Part shown: positions 25,331 to 36,781 of the stretch, one piece after another
Position numbering within the stretch: position 1 is the first letter of the stretch
How the letters are laid out: every line of letters starts with the position of its first letter
Assembly: GCA_026874595.1 (NCBI GenBank)
Contig: CM049308.1
Span: 72,450,624 to 72,514,623, forward strand
Source of the DNA: Sipunculus nudus
Lineage: Eukaryota; Annelida; Sipuncula; Golfingiida; Sipunculidae
Reading direction: 5' to 3'
Length of the DNA stretch: 64,000 nucleotides
Translations under genes and position numbers: made by a program
Notes under the pieces: generated by a model
Told to the model about the DNA's origin: nothing
What the model saw: the letters and a program-made list of their open reading frames with translations, nothing else
Databases searched by the model: none

Positions 25331-26487
25331 TGGAATATGGATGGTTGGAGGTCACACATATTGCAAATTCATTATCAGTTCTAAAGATTCCTGCTTACCC
25401 AAAGCAAACCCTCTCTCTTGGAAATGTTGAAGATTTTGTTAAGTTTAGTTACGACAAAAGATCAGCAATATATTGTCTGTTATGTGAATGTACAGAGAGT
25501 CAGATATGTCAGATGGATTTTTAATATTTTTTTATCAAATGTCTGTCAAGATTTTTATTAAATTTTTGTCTGGAGTTTTAAATCACATGACTAGGCAGAC
25601 AGAGACCAGTCTAAACTTCAGTGAGTGAGCCTAATGTATTGCTTAACAGGATGATGAAAATCTGCATAAAATACTAGATGTATTATTTTCATAGTATCCC
25701 TCTTAGTGACCTACTTCTATATATTATCACTGTATGTTATCAGTGAATATATTGTGAGGGACATGAAAATGGAAAATATGAAAGATCTCGTGATATATAT
25801 TTAACAACTGCTTGTAGGCTCTGGCATCAATGGCATGCCAAAAATGAATAATAAGCATGATGCAAAAAAAAAACTGATGCGTTGCCATGACAACCACTCC
25901 TATATGCTGGGATGGTACAGATAATGGTCAGGACTTCAGGTGATAACTGATAAGCTCTTATGAAAAAAGATATACTACTAGCATATACATATCACCTTGA
26001 TAACAAACTATATATTTATTTAATGTATCATTTTACAGACAGTGTTTTAATACTGTGGTTGCCTTTTTGCTTGCAAGGGTTTCAAATTCATGATATTTGT
26101 AAAAAGTTACTGTGAACCCAAACCTTTATGAAAATAGGAGGCCATATCATTGAAAGCAATTTGAGAGAAAAAGATCGCTTTTATATATGATGTCAAACCA
26201 CTCAAATTATCTGCTAATTATGGACAGTAATTTCTAATTTTTTATGTCCATTTGTGCATATATTATTTAATATAAATAATTCATATAAAAATGGTTCTGC
26301 TCTGTGTAGATTATTGTATGGTAAGATTGTGAAAATGGAACCAGCCAGTATTGTCCAACAATATGATTATTTTAAGGCACAGTTGCAGAAGTGTATTTCT
26401 GAAATTCAACATGCATTAAATCCTCCAAGGTGTCACTCAAAGTCTTATTCTTTAGTGGCTTGGTTAAATGACAAATTGTATCCTACT
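25331..26487. other. AT-rich non-coding stretch
   Basis: No gene confidently recognised. A plus-strand frame at 26254-26502 has a moderately protein-like end, but it overlaps the minus-strand candidate below and was not called. Confidence 0.45.
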
Positions 26488-26638
26488 CTAATCTGGAGAT
26501 GAAGGTGTGGTCATCCAAAAAGTGTTCCTGCAGCTTCTACACGGAGGATATGGTTCTAAAGGGCCACCAAACTCTCTTTCCAGACAGATTCCAACCTTGA
26601 GACTGTCCTCCCAGTATTTTTCTATAGTATGCAAGTAC
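26488..26638 (-). other. Possible 3'-terminal exon, Cys-pair motif, unidentified
   Basis: One base plus 49 codons and a TAG stop follow a possible acceptor GGGAGCGTAG. The translation is YLHTIEKYWEDSLKVGICLE, then REFGGPLEPYPPCRSCRNTF and WMTTPSSPD. The PPCRSC pair resembles the zinc-ligand PCxxC of cytidine-deaminase-fold proteins, but no partner H[AC]E motif was found, so the fold is only a guess. The exon start lies four bases from the end of the inverted repeat at 26643-27344. The repeat may have landed at or created the splice boundary, or truncated the gene. It could also be a pseudogene fragment or chance. Confidence 0.3.
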
Positions 26639-26642
26639 CTAC

Positions 26643-27344
26643 GCTCCCGAGGCAGCGGAAATCTTGCGCTTCTAAAGAAGCAACTGATTTCCCCGCTGCC
26701 TGCTTTGACCATTTATGATACACTTAGACACTAGGTTGTCTGCTGGAAAAAAAAATGTGCGCATGATGTGACAAGCAGCCAACCAGATGCCAATCAACAA
26801 ACGCTTGACAGACATCCTGACTCCGCCCATAGCTGCACTTCAAGCACCACTTGATGACAGTGTATGGTCGAATTTTAATTGCTCCCTCTGCATTCTTGCA
26901 TCATCGACCGATTCGATTTTGACATTAGGAAGTCCTATATATGTTAGCATAGCCATGTATCAGATTCTGTTGTCTGCAAAACTGAAGCCAGTCAGCGAAG
27001 TGTGCACGGAGCCTTTGTTGTTACATTTCGTTATAATTACAGCTCACTGGCTAGGCATCCTATGTGCCCAAGGCCCTAAGCAAACCATGTGCGGGGCCTT
27101 TCTCTCTGAGCCTGTGGCCTGTTCAGACAGTTGTCACTCAAAACGAAATGAACAACATTGGCTCCGTGTATTCCTCGCTTGGCTGGTAAACAGTTTTGTC
27201 TTCCAGCACAGGGTCTCATCTGATTGGACCAAAATACAGTGCTCCCCTCTGGTGTAGCAATTCAGGATACGAGGTCAAAACAAACAGGGCTTAAGATAAT
27301 AGGTAGTAGGCCTATAGGTAAAGCGCTGTGTAAAGAGCGTAGTA
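26643..27344 (-). repeat. 0.7-kb dispersed repeat, copy 2 (inverted partner at 10178-10869)
   Basis: The inverted counterpart of 10178-10869, aligned end to end with scattered substitutions and indels. It contains the longest non-repetitive open frame in this region (26787-27257, +). The other copy carries a stop early in the matching frame (GACAGTTAA against GACAGTGTA), which argues against coding. Confidence 0.85.
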
Positions 27345-27671
27345 AGAACCCTTATCAAACCCTGACTTCGCAAAAATTTCGAAACCATTCATGCGTAATG
27401 GAGGCTGCAATTTTGAGTACAGACCAAAACAAAAGACTCACGTGTCGCGCGTCAGAATTCACCTAGCCACCACAGCCAATATGCTCCACCCTTGTGACCT
27501 AATTTTGCTAATATAGTAGTAAGCCTCCAAAAGCTCCTACACAGAAGGCCTTCCATGCCCATGGTTGCGAGAGCCGTTTACATGACAAAAGTAACGTAAC
27601 AAAGGTCGATGACGTATGATGTCGCATTGAGTGAAGTCATCGGCTGGAATTGCTATATTTCTTTTCTCCAG
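27345..27671. other. Spacer without recognised features
   Basis: Moderately GC-richer sequence with no recognised repeat or gene. Confidence 0.45.
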
Positions 27672-27747
27672 TGATGTATATATTGCAATCAATGTGAAGT
27701 GTCTTGCCATATTTTGGATTATTTGTCTCATACTAATTATGTGCCAG
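27672..27747 (+). other. Possible 76-nt exon with strong splice sites
   Basis: This short segment has the best-looking splice pair outside SPRED: acceptor TTTCTTTTCTCCAG and donor CAG|GTAAGA. One base plus 25 codons read DVYIAINVKCLAIFWIICLI followed by LIMCQ, a hydrophobic stretch that could span a membrane. It is on the plus strand, opposite to SPRED. It may be an exon of a non-coding RNA or a gene nested in the intron, or a chance splice-like pair. I know of no homolog. Confidence 0.28.
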
Positions 27748-28519
27748 GTAAGACATTATTATTCACTTAGAGGTCTGCTGCATGGTTCCTGCAAACTTTG
27801 GCCTAGAAATTTTTTAACTGTCTCCTTAGCATAAAGAATTTCCCAGTAAAACATGCTGAAACAGGTACTGATACAGGCTACATGTGTTCTGTTTGGAAGA
27901 GTTGCCCAAATTATGCAAATTTTGCTCCTGTTGGGTGATTGACAGTTTACATTGCCAAGAGTAACTTAATTGTTTGCTTGCAACTGCTCTGCTCATGATT
28001 ATTCATTGGATGAATATGTGATTGAGGTCACAAAGTTCATGGTTAGGACAATTAAGGATGTAAGGTTAGTTACCCAAATGACAAGTATTTATTAATCTTA
28101 TAACTGTTGACTTACTTTGATAATTTTCATGTGAAGAATTTAATACCTCATGTCTTATGCCAATTCATTTTATATAAAGTACTGAACCAAATCAAATCAA
28201 AATTAAAAGATCCCACAATATGAAAATGAAACATTTTGGTTATGTTATCTTTATATCAAAACTCCATTCCTAAATGTGTTGTTTCCTCTCCTGTCATTCA
28301 CAATAAATCCCATCAAAAGCTAGCTAATATTAATTATACATTTTCTGTGTATCATTAACTTTTTTAATCACGAATTAGAGACAAGCTGTTTACAGTATAT
28401 ATAATAGTATCATATTAAAGCAAAAATAACAGCAACTATTATAAACCATAAAAAATATATAAATAGAACAAAAATATCTGCAGTACATGAACAGATAAGA
28501 GGCATAATGATTGTTATTA
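27748..28519. other. AT-rich non-coding stretch
   Basis: No gene or repeat recognised. Confidence 0.5.
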
Positions 28520-28636
28520 CAATGTATTGTAACGAGACAGAAATTTATTCAGCACGTGCAGTAATGACTTGGCATATTCCTTGGCCACCTGCCGCATTCC
28601 ATCTGTCAACTCCACGTGTGTGTTCCTGCTCCAGTG
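28520..28636 (-). other. Possible exon, amphipathic helix, unidentified
   Basis: 39 codons after a possible acceptor (CATACAATCTTAG) read HWSRNTHVELTDGMRQVAKE then YAKSLLHVLNKFLSRYNTL, followed by TAA. A donor-like GTAATA overlaps the stop. The second half would form an amphipathic helix. A longer frame in another phase (28545-28778) looks less protein-like. No family recognised, and chance is a real possibility. Confidence 0.2.
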
Positions 28637-29364
28637 CTAAGATTGTATGAAGGTCTTGAAAGCCACCACATGTGTATACAAGCCTTTTGGTCAGTAAAAC
28701 CAGAGAGGACATCTCAAATACTCTAGATATTTCCAGACCTCTGAATCTGCTTTTATTTCTACCACGGATATGGTCCATCTGTGCATCAACTCAGCGCTAC
28801 TTATTCTGATTACTGTGCAGTTTTGTGACAGACACGTTGCTAACACTACCATCCCTGTTGGTTAAATAACACCAGTATACTGCTAACGGGGAAATCGGTC
28901 ATGTTCATTACATTTTCATCGTGACAGAAACACTAGAGCACCAAGCTCTCCTTATCCTGCAGATTTTCAGCTGAGGCTCGAGTAATTATGCATCAACTCC
29001 GGTTTACCCATCTGCAATATTTATTTCATTCGTTGTAACAAAATTCTGTCCTCCAAAAACAGTTCTCTACGTACAGATAATTCTTCAATGCTGATTCTGT
29101 AACTCCTTGATTTTTCAACCTAATCATTTGCTGTTCATTCATTAACATACCTGAGATATATCTATGTCAAGAGGAATTTTGTCCATATGGATTTCCTCAA
29201 ATGATAAGGTCTCCTTCTCAACTACTTAATATCTTTTCATTTGCACAAGAATATGTAATTCTTCATCCCTGTCATTCATGTGAGAATTGCAAAATTAAAA
29301 ATTCCAACTGGTATTTGATTCTGTCAGCTAACTACAGAAAAACTTATTCTCCCATGCAGAATTC
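28637..29364. other. Spacer without recognised features
   Basis: No gene or repeat recognised before the 30-bp array. Confidence 0.45.
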
Positions 29365-30985
29365 TAATTTTTTTTCCAGGTTTTCTTAATACAGAAGTCT
29401 TTATACCTGGTTTTCTTAATGAACAATTCTATATACCTGGTCTTCTAAGTATAACATTCTTTACACCTGGTCTTTTTAATACAAATTCTTAACACCTGGT
29501 CTTCTTAATACAAAATTATTTGCACCTGGTCTTTTTCATAAACAATTCTTTTAACCTGGTCTTCTCAATAACAATTCTTTACACTGGTCTTCTTAATGAA
29601 CAATTCTTTACACCTGGTCTTCTTAATAAACGATTCTTTACACCTAACAAAATTATTGCCACTCGGTCTTCTAAATACCAATTCTTTACACCTGGTCTTC
29701 TTAATAAAAACAATTCTTTATACCTGGTCTTCTTAATAATATTCTTTACACCTGGTCTTTTTAATACAAATTTTCTACACCTAATATTCTTAATACAAAA
29801 TTATTTGCACCTGTCTTTTTCATAAACAATACTTTTAACCTGGTCTTCTTAATAACAATTCTTTACACCTGGTCTTCTTAATAAACAATTCTTTACACCT
29901 GGTTTCTTAATAAACGTTTCTTTACACCTAATCTTCTTAATATAAGATTCTTCACACCTGGTCTTCTTAAAACAAAATTATTTGCACCTGGTCTTTTTCA
30001 TAAACAATTCTTTTAACCTGGTCTTCTTAATAACAATTCTTTACACCTGGTCTTCTTAATAAACAATTCTTTACACCTGGTTTCTTAATAAACGATTCTT
30101 TACACCTAATCTTCTTAATATAAGATTCTTCACACCTGGTCTTCTTAAAACAAAATTATTTGCACCTGGTCTTTTTCATAAACAATTCTTTTAACCTGGT
30201 CTTCTTAATAAACAATTCTTTACACCTGGTCTTCTTAATACAAATTCTTTATACTTGGTCTCATAAATAAACAATTCTTTATACCTGGTCTTCTTAATAC
30301 AGAATTATTGCCACTTGGTCTTCTTAATACCAATTCTTTACACCTGGTCTTCTTAATAAACAATTCTTTATACCTGGTCTTTTTAAAAATATTCTTTATA
30401 CCTGGTCTTCTTAATAAACAATTCTTTACACCTGGTCTTTTTAATACAAATTCTTTACACCTGGTCTTCTTAATAAACAATTCCTTACACCTGGTCTTCT
30501 TAATAAACAATTCTTTACATCTGGTCTTCTTAATAAACATTTCTTTACACCTGGTCTTCTTAATAAACATTTCTTAACACCTGGTTTTCTTAATATACAT
30601 TTCCTCACACCTGGTCTTCTTAATAAACGTTTCTTTACACCTGGTCTTCTTAATAAACAATTCTTTACACCTGGTCTTCTTAATAAACGTTTCTTTACAC
30701 CTGGTCTTCTTAACAAAGAATTCTTTACACCTGGTCTTTTTAATACAAATTCTTTACACCTGGTCTTCTTAATAAACAATTCTTTACACCTGGTCTTCTT
30801 AATAAACAATGCTTTATTACCTGGTCTTCTTAATACAGTATTCTTTACACCTGGTCTTCTTAACACAGAATTCTTTACATCTGGTCTTCTTAATACAGAA
30901 TTCTTTACATCTGGTCTTCTTAATACAGAATTCTTTACACCTGGTCTTCTTTATACAGAATATTTGACACTTGTCTTCTTATCAG
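29365..30985. repeat. 30-bp tandem array, ~50 units
   Basis: The core is CACCTGGTCTTCTTAATAAA followed by CAATTCTTTA (30 bp). Variants carry AATACAGAATT or TTTTTCATAAAC. A compound marked by AAAATTATTTGCACCTG at 29516, 29801, 29978 and 30156 gives a ~178-bp higher-order period in the left half, while the right half is plain 30-bp units. Because 30 is divisible by three, both strands stay open: the minus strand reads a decapeptide like KKTRCKELFI and the plus strand one like LHLVFLINNS. No start context, promoter or conservation supports translation. Confidence 0.95.
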
Positions 30986-30993
30986 TTTCAGAG

Positions 30994-31011
30994 TAGGTAG
31001 GTAGGTAGGTA
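30994..31011. repeat. (GTAG)n microsatellite
   Basis: Four to five GTAG units directly after the 30-bp array. Confidence 0.85.
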
Positions 31012-34000
31012 TAGTGGCATAGTCACTCAAGCAAGTTATCAAACCTCTACAGGTACAATCCCTGCAAAACTCTCCTCATATAAGATCACACCTTGGGCCC
31101 TTATTAAACCCTGAATTATTCATTATTCAAAAGCATTGCAAAAGCTTCCACTTTCCATCATCTTTTGTGCACACTAAAACACAGATGTCAAAGAGTCAGA
31201 TGTCAGGAGTCAAAAGACGGTTACTAAACCAGCATGTGTGCAGTTCATATACAAAACATGTCATCTCATCTGAAGACAATCTGTAAGTCCCCCATGCAGA
31301 ATACTTGACACAGTCCTTTCATATATTTATCAGTGTCTCTGTCAAGTTCATGCAGAATCCAAATTTCACACAGCTAAGCTCACTTCATATCCATTCATTC
31401 AATGTATCGTTCTTCATATAGAACTTCGTCAGCTTATCAGTACAGCATTTGTGATTATCCAAGCATTGTTTACAAATCCTCAGATAGAAATATCTGATAA
31501 TTTGCTAAAAATCTTCTTTTCTTTTATGCAGCATTTAATTTAAAATAATTCTTTACAAAATTCCAATAACATTACCCATGCTTCATCTGTGATTATTTCA
31601 ACTGACACATGTAATTCCTCCACCAGCAATATCCTCATCTTAACTGCTGAAATTTATATCTTCTCATCTGTGTAGCAGGTATCATTATTCCTAATGGCAT
31701 CAGTATATCCACTGATTAATAAATCTGGTTCATCTCAGCTACAAAGTTTTTATCACCATACCTCTGCATCACTTACAATTCTTCCAAAATCTGCAAAATG
31801 TCCAGTGTACAAGCAAAGGGTAGACCAGGTGTAGGTTTCATCCGCCCCTTTCCTTTCTGTGAGAAATTACCTTTTTTTATGGTGTTTTCCCCAATATTTT
31901 TTTTTGCATCTTGAATTTTGTGGACTTTTAATCAGGGTATCCATCTCTTTGTGTCAATCAAAAGTAAATTCTTCACTTCAAAAAAGCCTAGATCTGCCCC
32001 TGACAAAACTAATTTGTCTTCCAATGGAATGATTTACTGCTGATAAGGTTTTTGTACAACAACAATGACTGTTTCATGTGCATGAACATTATAATAATTC
32101 AAACTGTAAAAGTTTCTCAACTGATCACAATTACAATTGGAAGAATAAGGTCTGTACTTTTCTGGAAAATTTGAAAAATATCATTCATTATTATTAATAT
32201 TTTTTTTAAATGATCTTAAGTCTAAAAAAAACTGAAGATATCTTAAGACATGGCATTTCTAAAATTAGCCACAAAAAGTCTGCATTTCTTTCACATTTTG
32301 AAGACAAAAGAATATGTAAAAGAATATGTAAATTATTTGTACATTTTTTTTATTTAAAGAGCCACATTGCAAACATCCACAGAAGTTCCGTGAACAAATA
32401 ATGAACCAGATAAATCACTGCAATAGCAAAATATTAACCAAAATATCAAAAATAAAAACTAAGAGAAATTCTCATTTATACCTTACAGTTACACTGAAAC
32501 AGAGACTGTTAAATATGTTTTAATGTTTTTGTTGATTTCACATTTTGGTTTTCTTCCCAAATTATAGTTGTTTTCTTCAAACCTAATTGATGCTATGTGC
32601 TGTTTTTTTAAATACCAGTGAAATTAATTTTCTCAAACGTCCAGTCCAAAATGCAAAAATACCTATTGCCTAGAATTAATATTACAAGATGCGGATTAAG
32701 AACGGATGAGGATGTCAGTTAATACAGAAGGACAAGGTGATGTAAGAATAGAAACAAAGAGATGTAATTTAAAATGTGTAAGACTAAACAGAAAATGATG
32801 TCAACTGTAACATGAAATGATGTCAACTGTAACAGGAGGAGATGTAAAATTAAACAGGAAGTGATGTTATATAAAACCGGAAGTGATATTAATTAATAAA
32901 GTGGGAAGTGATGCAAGGTTGATGATGGCGAAACTGCGTTTCAAGTGACTCCATTCCATCAAATTTGAATGAAAATGAACTATTTTCCTAAACCAGATTA
33001 TAATTAATCTGATAATTTAACAGATCAAACTTATTCCAGGAAAATTATTCCAGGCTTGAAGTATATGTACAGGGAAACAGACACCAACTTATAAGCAGAA
33101 AAATTTCTGCCTTAATAATTGTAAAGAAAGAATGAATTTCTTAATATATCAACAAGGTTTTATTATGCATTAATTTTTGGAGCATTATTACTAAGTACAC
33201 TGAATATGTTTGAGTTAAATTTATATCTTATATCACTAAGAATCTGAGGATATAAAAATAACATATTTGTGTTCTAACAAATTCAGCAGTTTATTAGACA
33301 GTGTTTTGGTTTATATTACATGAGCTCACAAACATGAAGACATTTAAAATTTCAGAAATTCTCCAAACAGTATCAGGATCTATAAAAAAAAAAAAATAAA
33401 TAGATATATACATCAAATTAATGTTAAAATTTGAAAATAAGAAAATTTGGGCACCTAAAATTTTTAATCATTAAACTCACTGTATTCATCATGCATGCTG
33501 CAGCAAAAATATTGTACAGAATTTCTTTTTCTTTTTCAATCACAATGGTGTGGGGAAAAACAGCAGTACAAAATGTACCATGGAACAGAAGATAAGCGAC
33601 AGCCATGAGAAAACCATTAATATTTTCTTCAAAGCATAGAAATAAAGTGACTCAGCACCAAGATAGAATCATATGTGACTGATACCTGCGACAGACAAAA
33701 AATATCAGAAACACTAATGAATTCCCGCCATGCAAATCATTGACAATATCAATGATTTTACTTGGCTGCCAACTCTGCAAGCTGAATAAAATCATGTACT
33801 GAAGTAAGAACAGAGGTTTTGATTGTTTATCTGTGTGATTCACAGGAAATAAAATATGGCCATTTGCGGTGATTTACAGAAAATGCCTGTCACAGGTGAC
33901 GTCCTGAATTTCTACATCAGGTGGAAATTCGAAGGAAAAAAAACATTTGACTAGCCTGTGTTAAAGACGGAGACTTGTTTCTTGTAGTTATTTTGCCTAG

Positions 34001-34256
34001 GATGTAGCTTAAGAAGCAAGACGATTTGAAAATGAATTGTTTTAAATGAAGACAAATTTAAGGCTGGAGGTACATGTGACCCCCTGCGGTAATGGCACCC
34101 ACCATATTATGTACCTACTTGTTAGTGCTGCATCAGCACAGCCACAGCAATGCCTGTGACTGCTGCCCAGGATCGTAACATCTGACATCAATGACACTGA
34201 CACCTCTATATAACACATGACATCACCAGAAGACTGAGAAATCGTTGTACACATAC
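31012..34256. other. AT-rich non-coding stretch
   Basis: No gene recognised. At 32720-32915 there is a loose run of GATGTAA...AAACAGGAAGTGATGT-like units of roughly 30 bp, containing several GGAAGTGA words that match the core recognised by ETS transcription factors. Confidence 0.45.
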
Positions 34257-34368
34257 CTTTTGGGCATTTTCTACCCTTCCGCACATGACCTAGTGTGCCC
34301 ATGTATTGAAGCTCTCCTGTGCTACAGGCCTGCTGGAGGTAAGAAAAGCACTCCAGCGCCACCAGGCC
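34257..34368 (-). other. Possible 112-nt exon, unidentified
   Basis: Reads 37 codons plus one base between TTATAATGTTAG and the strong donor AAAG|GTATGT. The translation begins GLVALECFSYLQQACSTGEL and ends QYMGTLGHVRKGRKCPK. It lies in a locally less AT-rich patch, on the same strand as SPRED and upstream of it. Its exit phase (one base) does not match the two-base entry needed by the SPRED EVH1 exon, so it is not simply the preceding SPRED exon. No family recognised. Confidence 0.27.
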
Positions 34369-36360
34369 CTAACATTATAATAATCAATGCCAGGAGATTC
34401 CATTATGGAAGCTAGAGAATATGACGTCCACCCCACCCACGCACACCCGTAACAAGCTGCAGTGTTGCTTATGTTGTGCCTTCTGAAACAGCCAGTTCTG
34501 ACAATAAAAGCAAGCGCCAGTAAAACTCCAGTAGCAAAGGCTGTATGTGTCAGACCTCCAAGTCTTGTTTCTCTTCAAAAATTAACTATGTTAATCAAGA
34601 CCCAATTGGTGGCTGGCTTCTGAGCAAGGAAAGATGCAGAAGATTTCTCTACATGTAGTCCCTGTTACTGTTGTTCTACGTGTGCTTCTGTAAACCAAGT
34701 AACAGCTGCTTTCCTGCCACACGGCACAAACACTTGTCTGTCTGTCGGGGTTGTGCTGGACCAGGTCCTCAGCAGTCAGGAAACAAGCATGGAGCCAGCA
34801 TAATAATCAGCTAGCCTCGACTAACATGGCTAACGTGTTGCCACAACCTATTTCATCTCCAAGCCAAACTTCCATTACATATTGTCTCTACCTTGATGCT
34901 GGCAGCAATATTGAATTTGAGGAGTATAGAATTTCATCCCTGCTTGTCTGCAATGGCAGAATCACTTGGGTGTCTAGATTAAAATTCTTCTGCATAGAAA
35001 GCAAGGAAAGGCAACTACATTGCACAAATTTTAACTCGCCTTTGAAAGCATGGCTTGCACTAAATTTTAATTTATGTGTCAAATAGCGGATGTAAGTTTT
35101 ATTTTTAAATAATACAGAAGCTGTAAAAAACACTGTGAGATGTTTAAATTTATTAGTGGTTCAAAAGTACCTTATTTACATATCAAATACAAGTGGATGA
35201 TAATACAGGAAGTAAAGGGACTGGGATACACAGGCTGATCTTGGGCTGAACAGGCTGAACCTTAGAAACCTCCAGAAATTCATCATGTTCCAAAAAGGAC
35301 TGCAATAATTAATTGAAAAAATTATTTGACAATATGTATAAAATGCTTGAATATATGTTATGATTAAAAATAATTAAATGTGATGTTTTTTTTGTTGATA
35401 AAACTTATAATTTATGTAACAAAGTTAAACTGTATTTCCATAGTTCAAATATCCATGTGGATGTTAAGACAGACTGAACGGAGAATACAAATATTGTAAC
35501 AAATAATCTCAATAATTAAGTGATCACAGATCTTGTGTATTTATAACATTATCCTCATGTAAGAAAAGGCATATAGAAAACCTGAATTTCAGCGTTAGTC
35601 TAAATTTTTCATTAGGATACCTTTTCAAAATTAGTTTCACCCTGTATGTTTTCATCCCCTGTATCATCTATTTTTAAAATCTAACCTCAAATATATGAAT
35701 AGCTATATATGTACCACATTTTTTATGGCAGTCTGATAGGTAGGATTTTATCAAACATGACATTTAGCCTGGAAGGTCAATTTGCTGTTCTTCCGGTAAA
35801 AAAATCCTAAATCCACAACGAACTTGTTAACATGACTGTGGCAAGGCTGGGACAGATTAATATTCAACATTTTGAAAATTCTACCCAGACATATATCTGC
35901 CTATGTGTAAATTGTTAATGAGTTCAACAAATTTTAACCAAAGAGTTAATTCATATATTACGCATACATTAGCCTTGTGATTAGGTATCTACTTATACTA
36001 AAGATATAATTTTATGAAATTAATGGGATTTAAAATTTGACATACTCTAAAAAATGTGTTACAGTAGGGGAAAAAATTGGTACACTACTAGTAAGCATGT
36101 AAAATTTCCAGCTGGCATTTACAGGAAAAGATAATTAGCACTGTAAAATATCATATGCAATTATATTTTAATTTATGCTTTTTTAGTAAATGAATCATTA
36201 TTAATTACTTAAAGGAAAAAGACATTTTTTAAATAAATAAGTCTACAGAACCATGGTAATAACAATAAATAACTGTAGTTCATGTAATAAGCCTTTCATC
36301 AATTTTCAAAATACTTTAACATAAATGTTGAATGAATGAAATTATATATATATATATATA
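34369..36360. other. AT-rich non-coding stretch
   Basis: No gene recognised. A (TA)n tract precedes the element that starts at 36361. Confidence 0.5.
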
Positions 36361-36781
36361 TGTCAGAGACGAGATTGAAATCCAGGCGGATTTTAAACTC
36401 GCCTAGACGAGATCTCAATCGCAATCTCGCCTAGGCGAGATTAAAATCCATCATGGAGCAGGCCAGGATTTTAATCTTGCCTAGGCAAGTTTAAAATTTT
36501 TCTGGTATCATCCAGGCGAGTTTAAAATCTGCCTGATATCACTTAGGCGAGTTTAAAATCAGCCTAGGCGAGATTAAAAAAGTGATCTGATCTAATTTCC
36601 TAATATATTATGCATTATAATTGACATATGAAAGATGTTTTCAGTCAGATTTTCAATATTTTAACAATTAATGATTATTTATAGTTCACAAGTAATATAT
36701 TTATTAAATATAAAATATCACAATCGCAATCTCGTCTAGGCGAATTTAAAATCCGCCTGGATTTTAATCTCGTCTCTGACA
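36361..36781. mobile_element. Palindrome-rich MITE, TGTC ends (CGAG word)
   Basis: The element is 421 bp. It starts TGTCAGAGACGAGATTGAAA and its right end on the minus strand starts TGTCAGAGACGAGATTAAAA. The inverted repeats run about 51 bp with two mismatches. It is flanked by TA within longer TA tracts. The interior repeats CTCGCCTAGGCGAG-type palindromes separated by TTTAAAATC/ATTAAAATC spacers. It has no coding capacity. It shares its architecture with 44754-44896 and 48776-49653. Confidence 0.9.

Noticed and set aside
26254-26502. 82-codon plus-strand frame with a protein-like end
   Set aside because: It begins in AT-rich sequence with no clear promoter or splice context, and overlaps the antisense candidate exon. 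No family recognised.
26787-27257. 156-codon plus-strand frame
   Set aside because: It lies inside a dispersed repeat; the inverted partner at 10.2-10.9 kb has a stop early in the matching frame, so there is no coding constraint.
30235-30866. Minus-strand frames of 111 and 141 codons, Lys/Arg-rich
   Set aside because: Generated by the 30-bp array, whose unit length keeps any frame open. No start context or conservation.
29365-30985. CRISPR-like array
   Set aside because: There are no unique spacers between the units; it is a direct tandem repeat in eukaryotic DNA.
34888-35133. 81-codon minus-strand frame
   Set aside because: It overlaps a plus-strand open frame of similar length. Neither has a recognisable motif, and the openness is explained by local composition.
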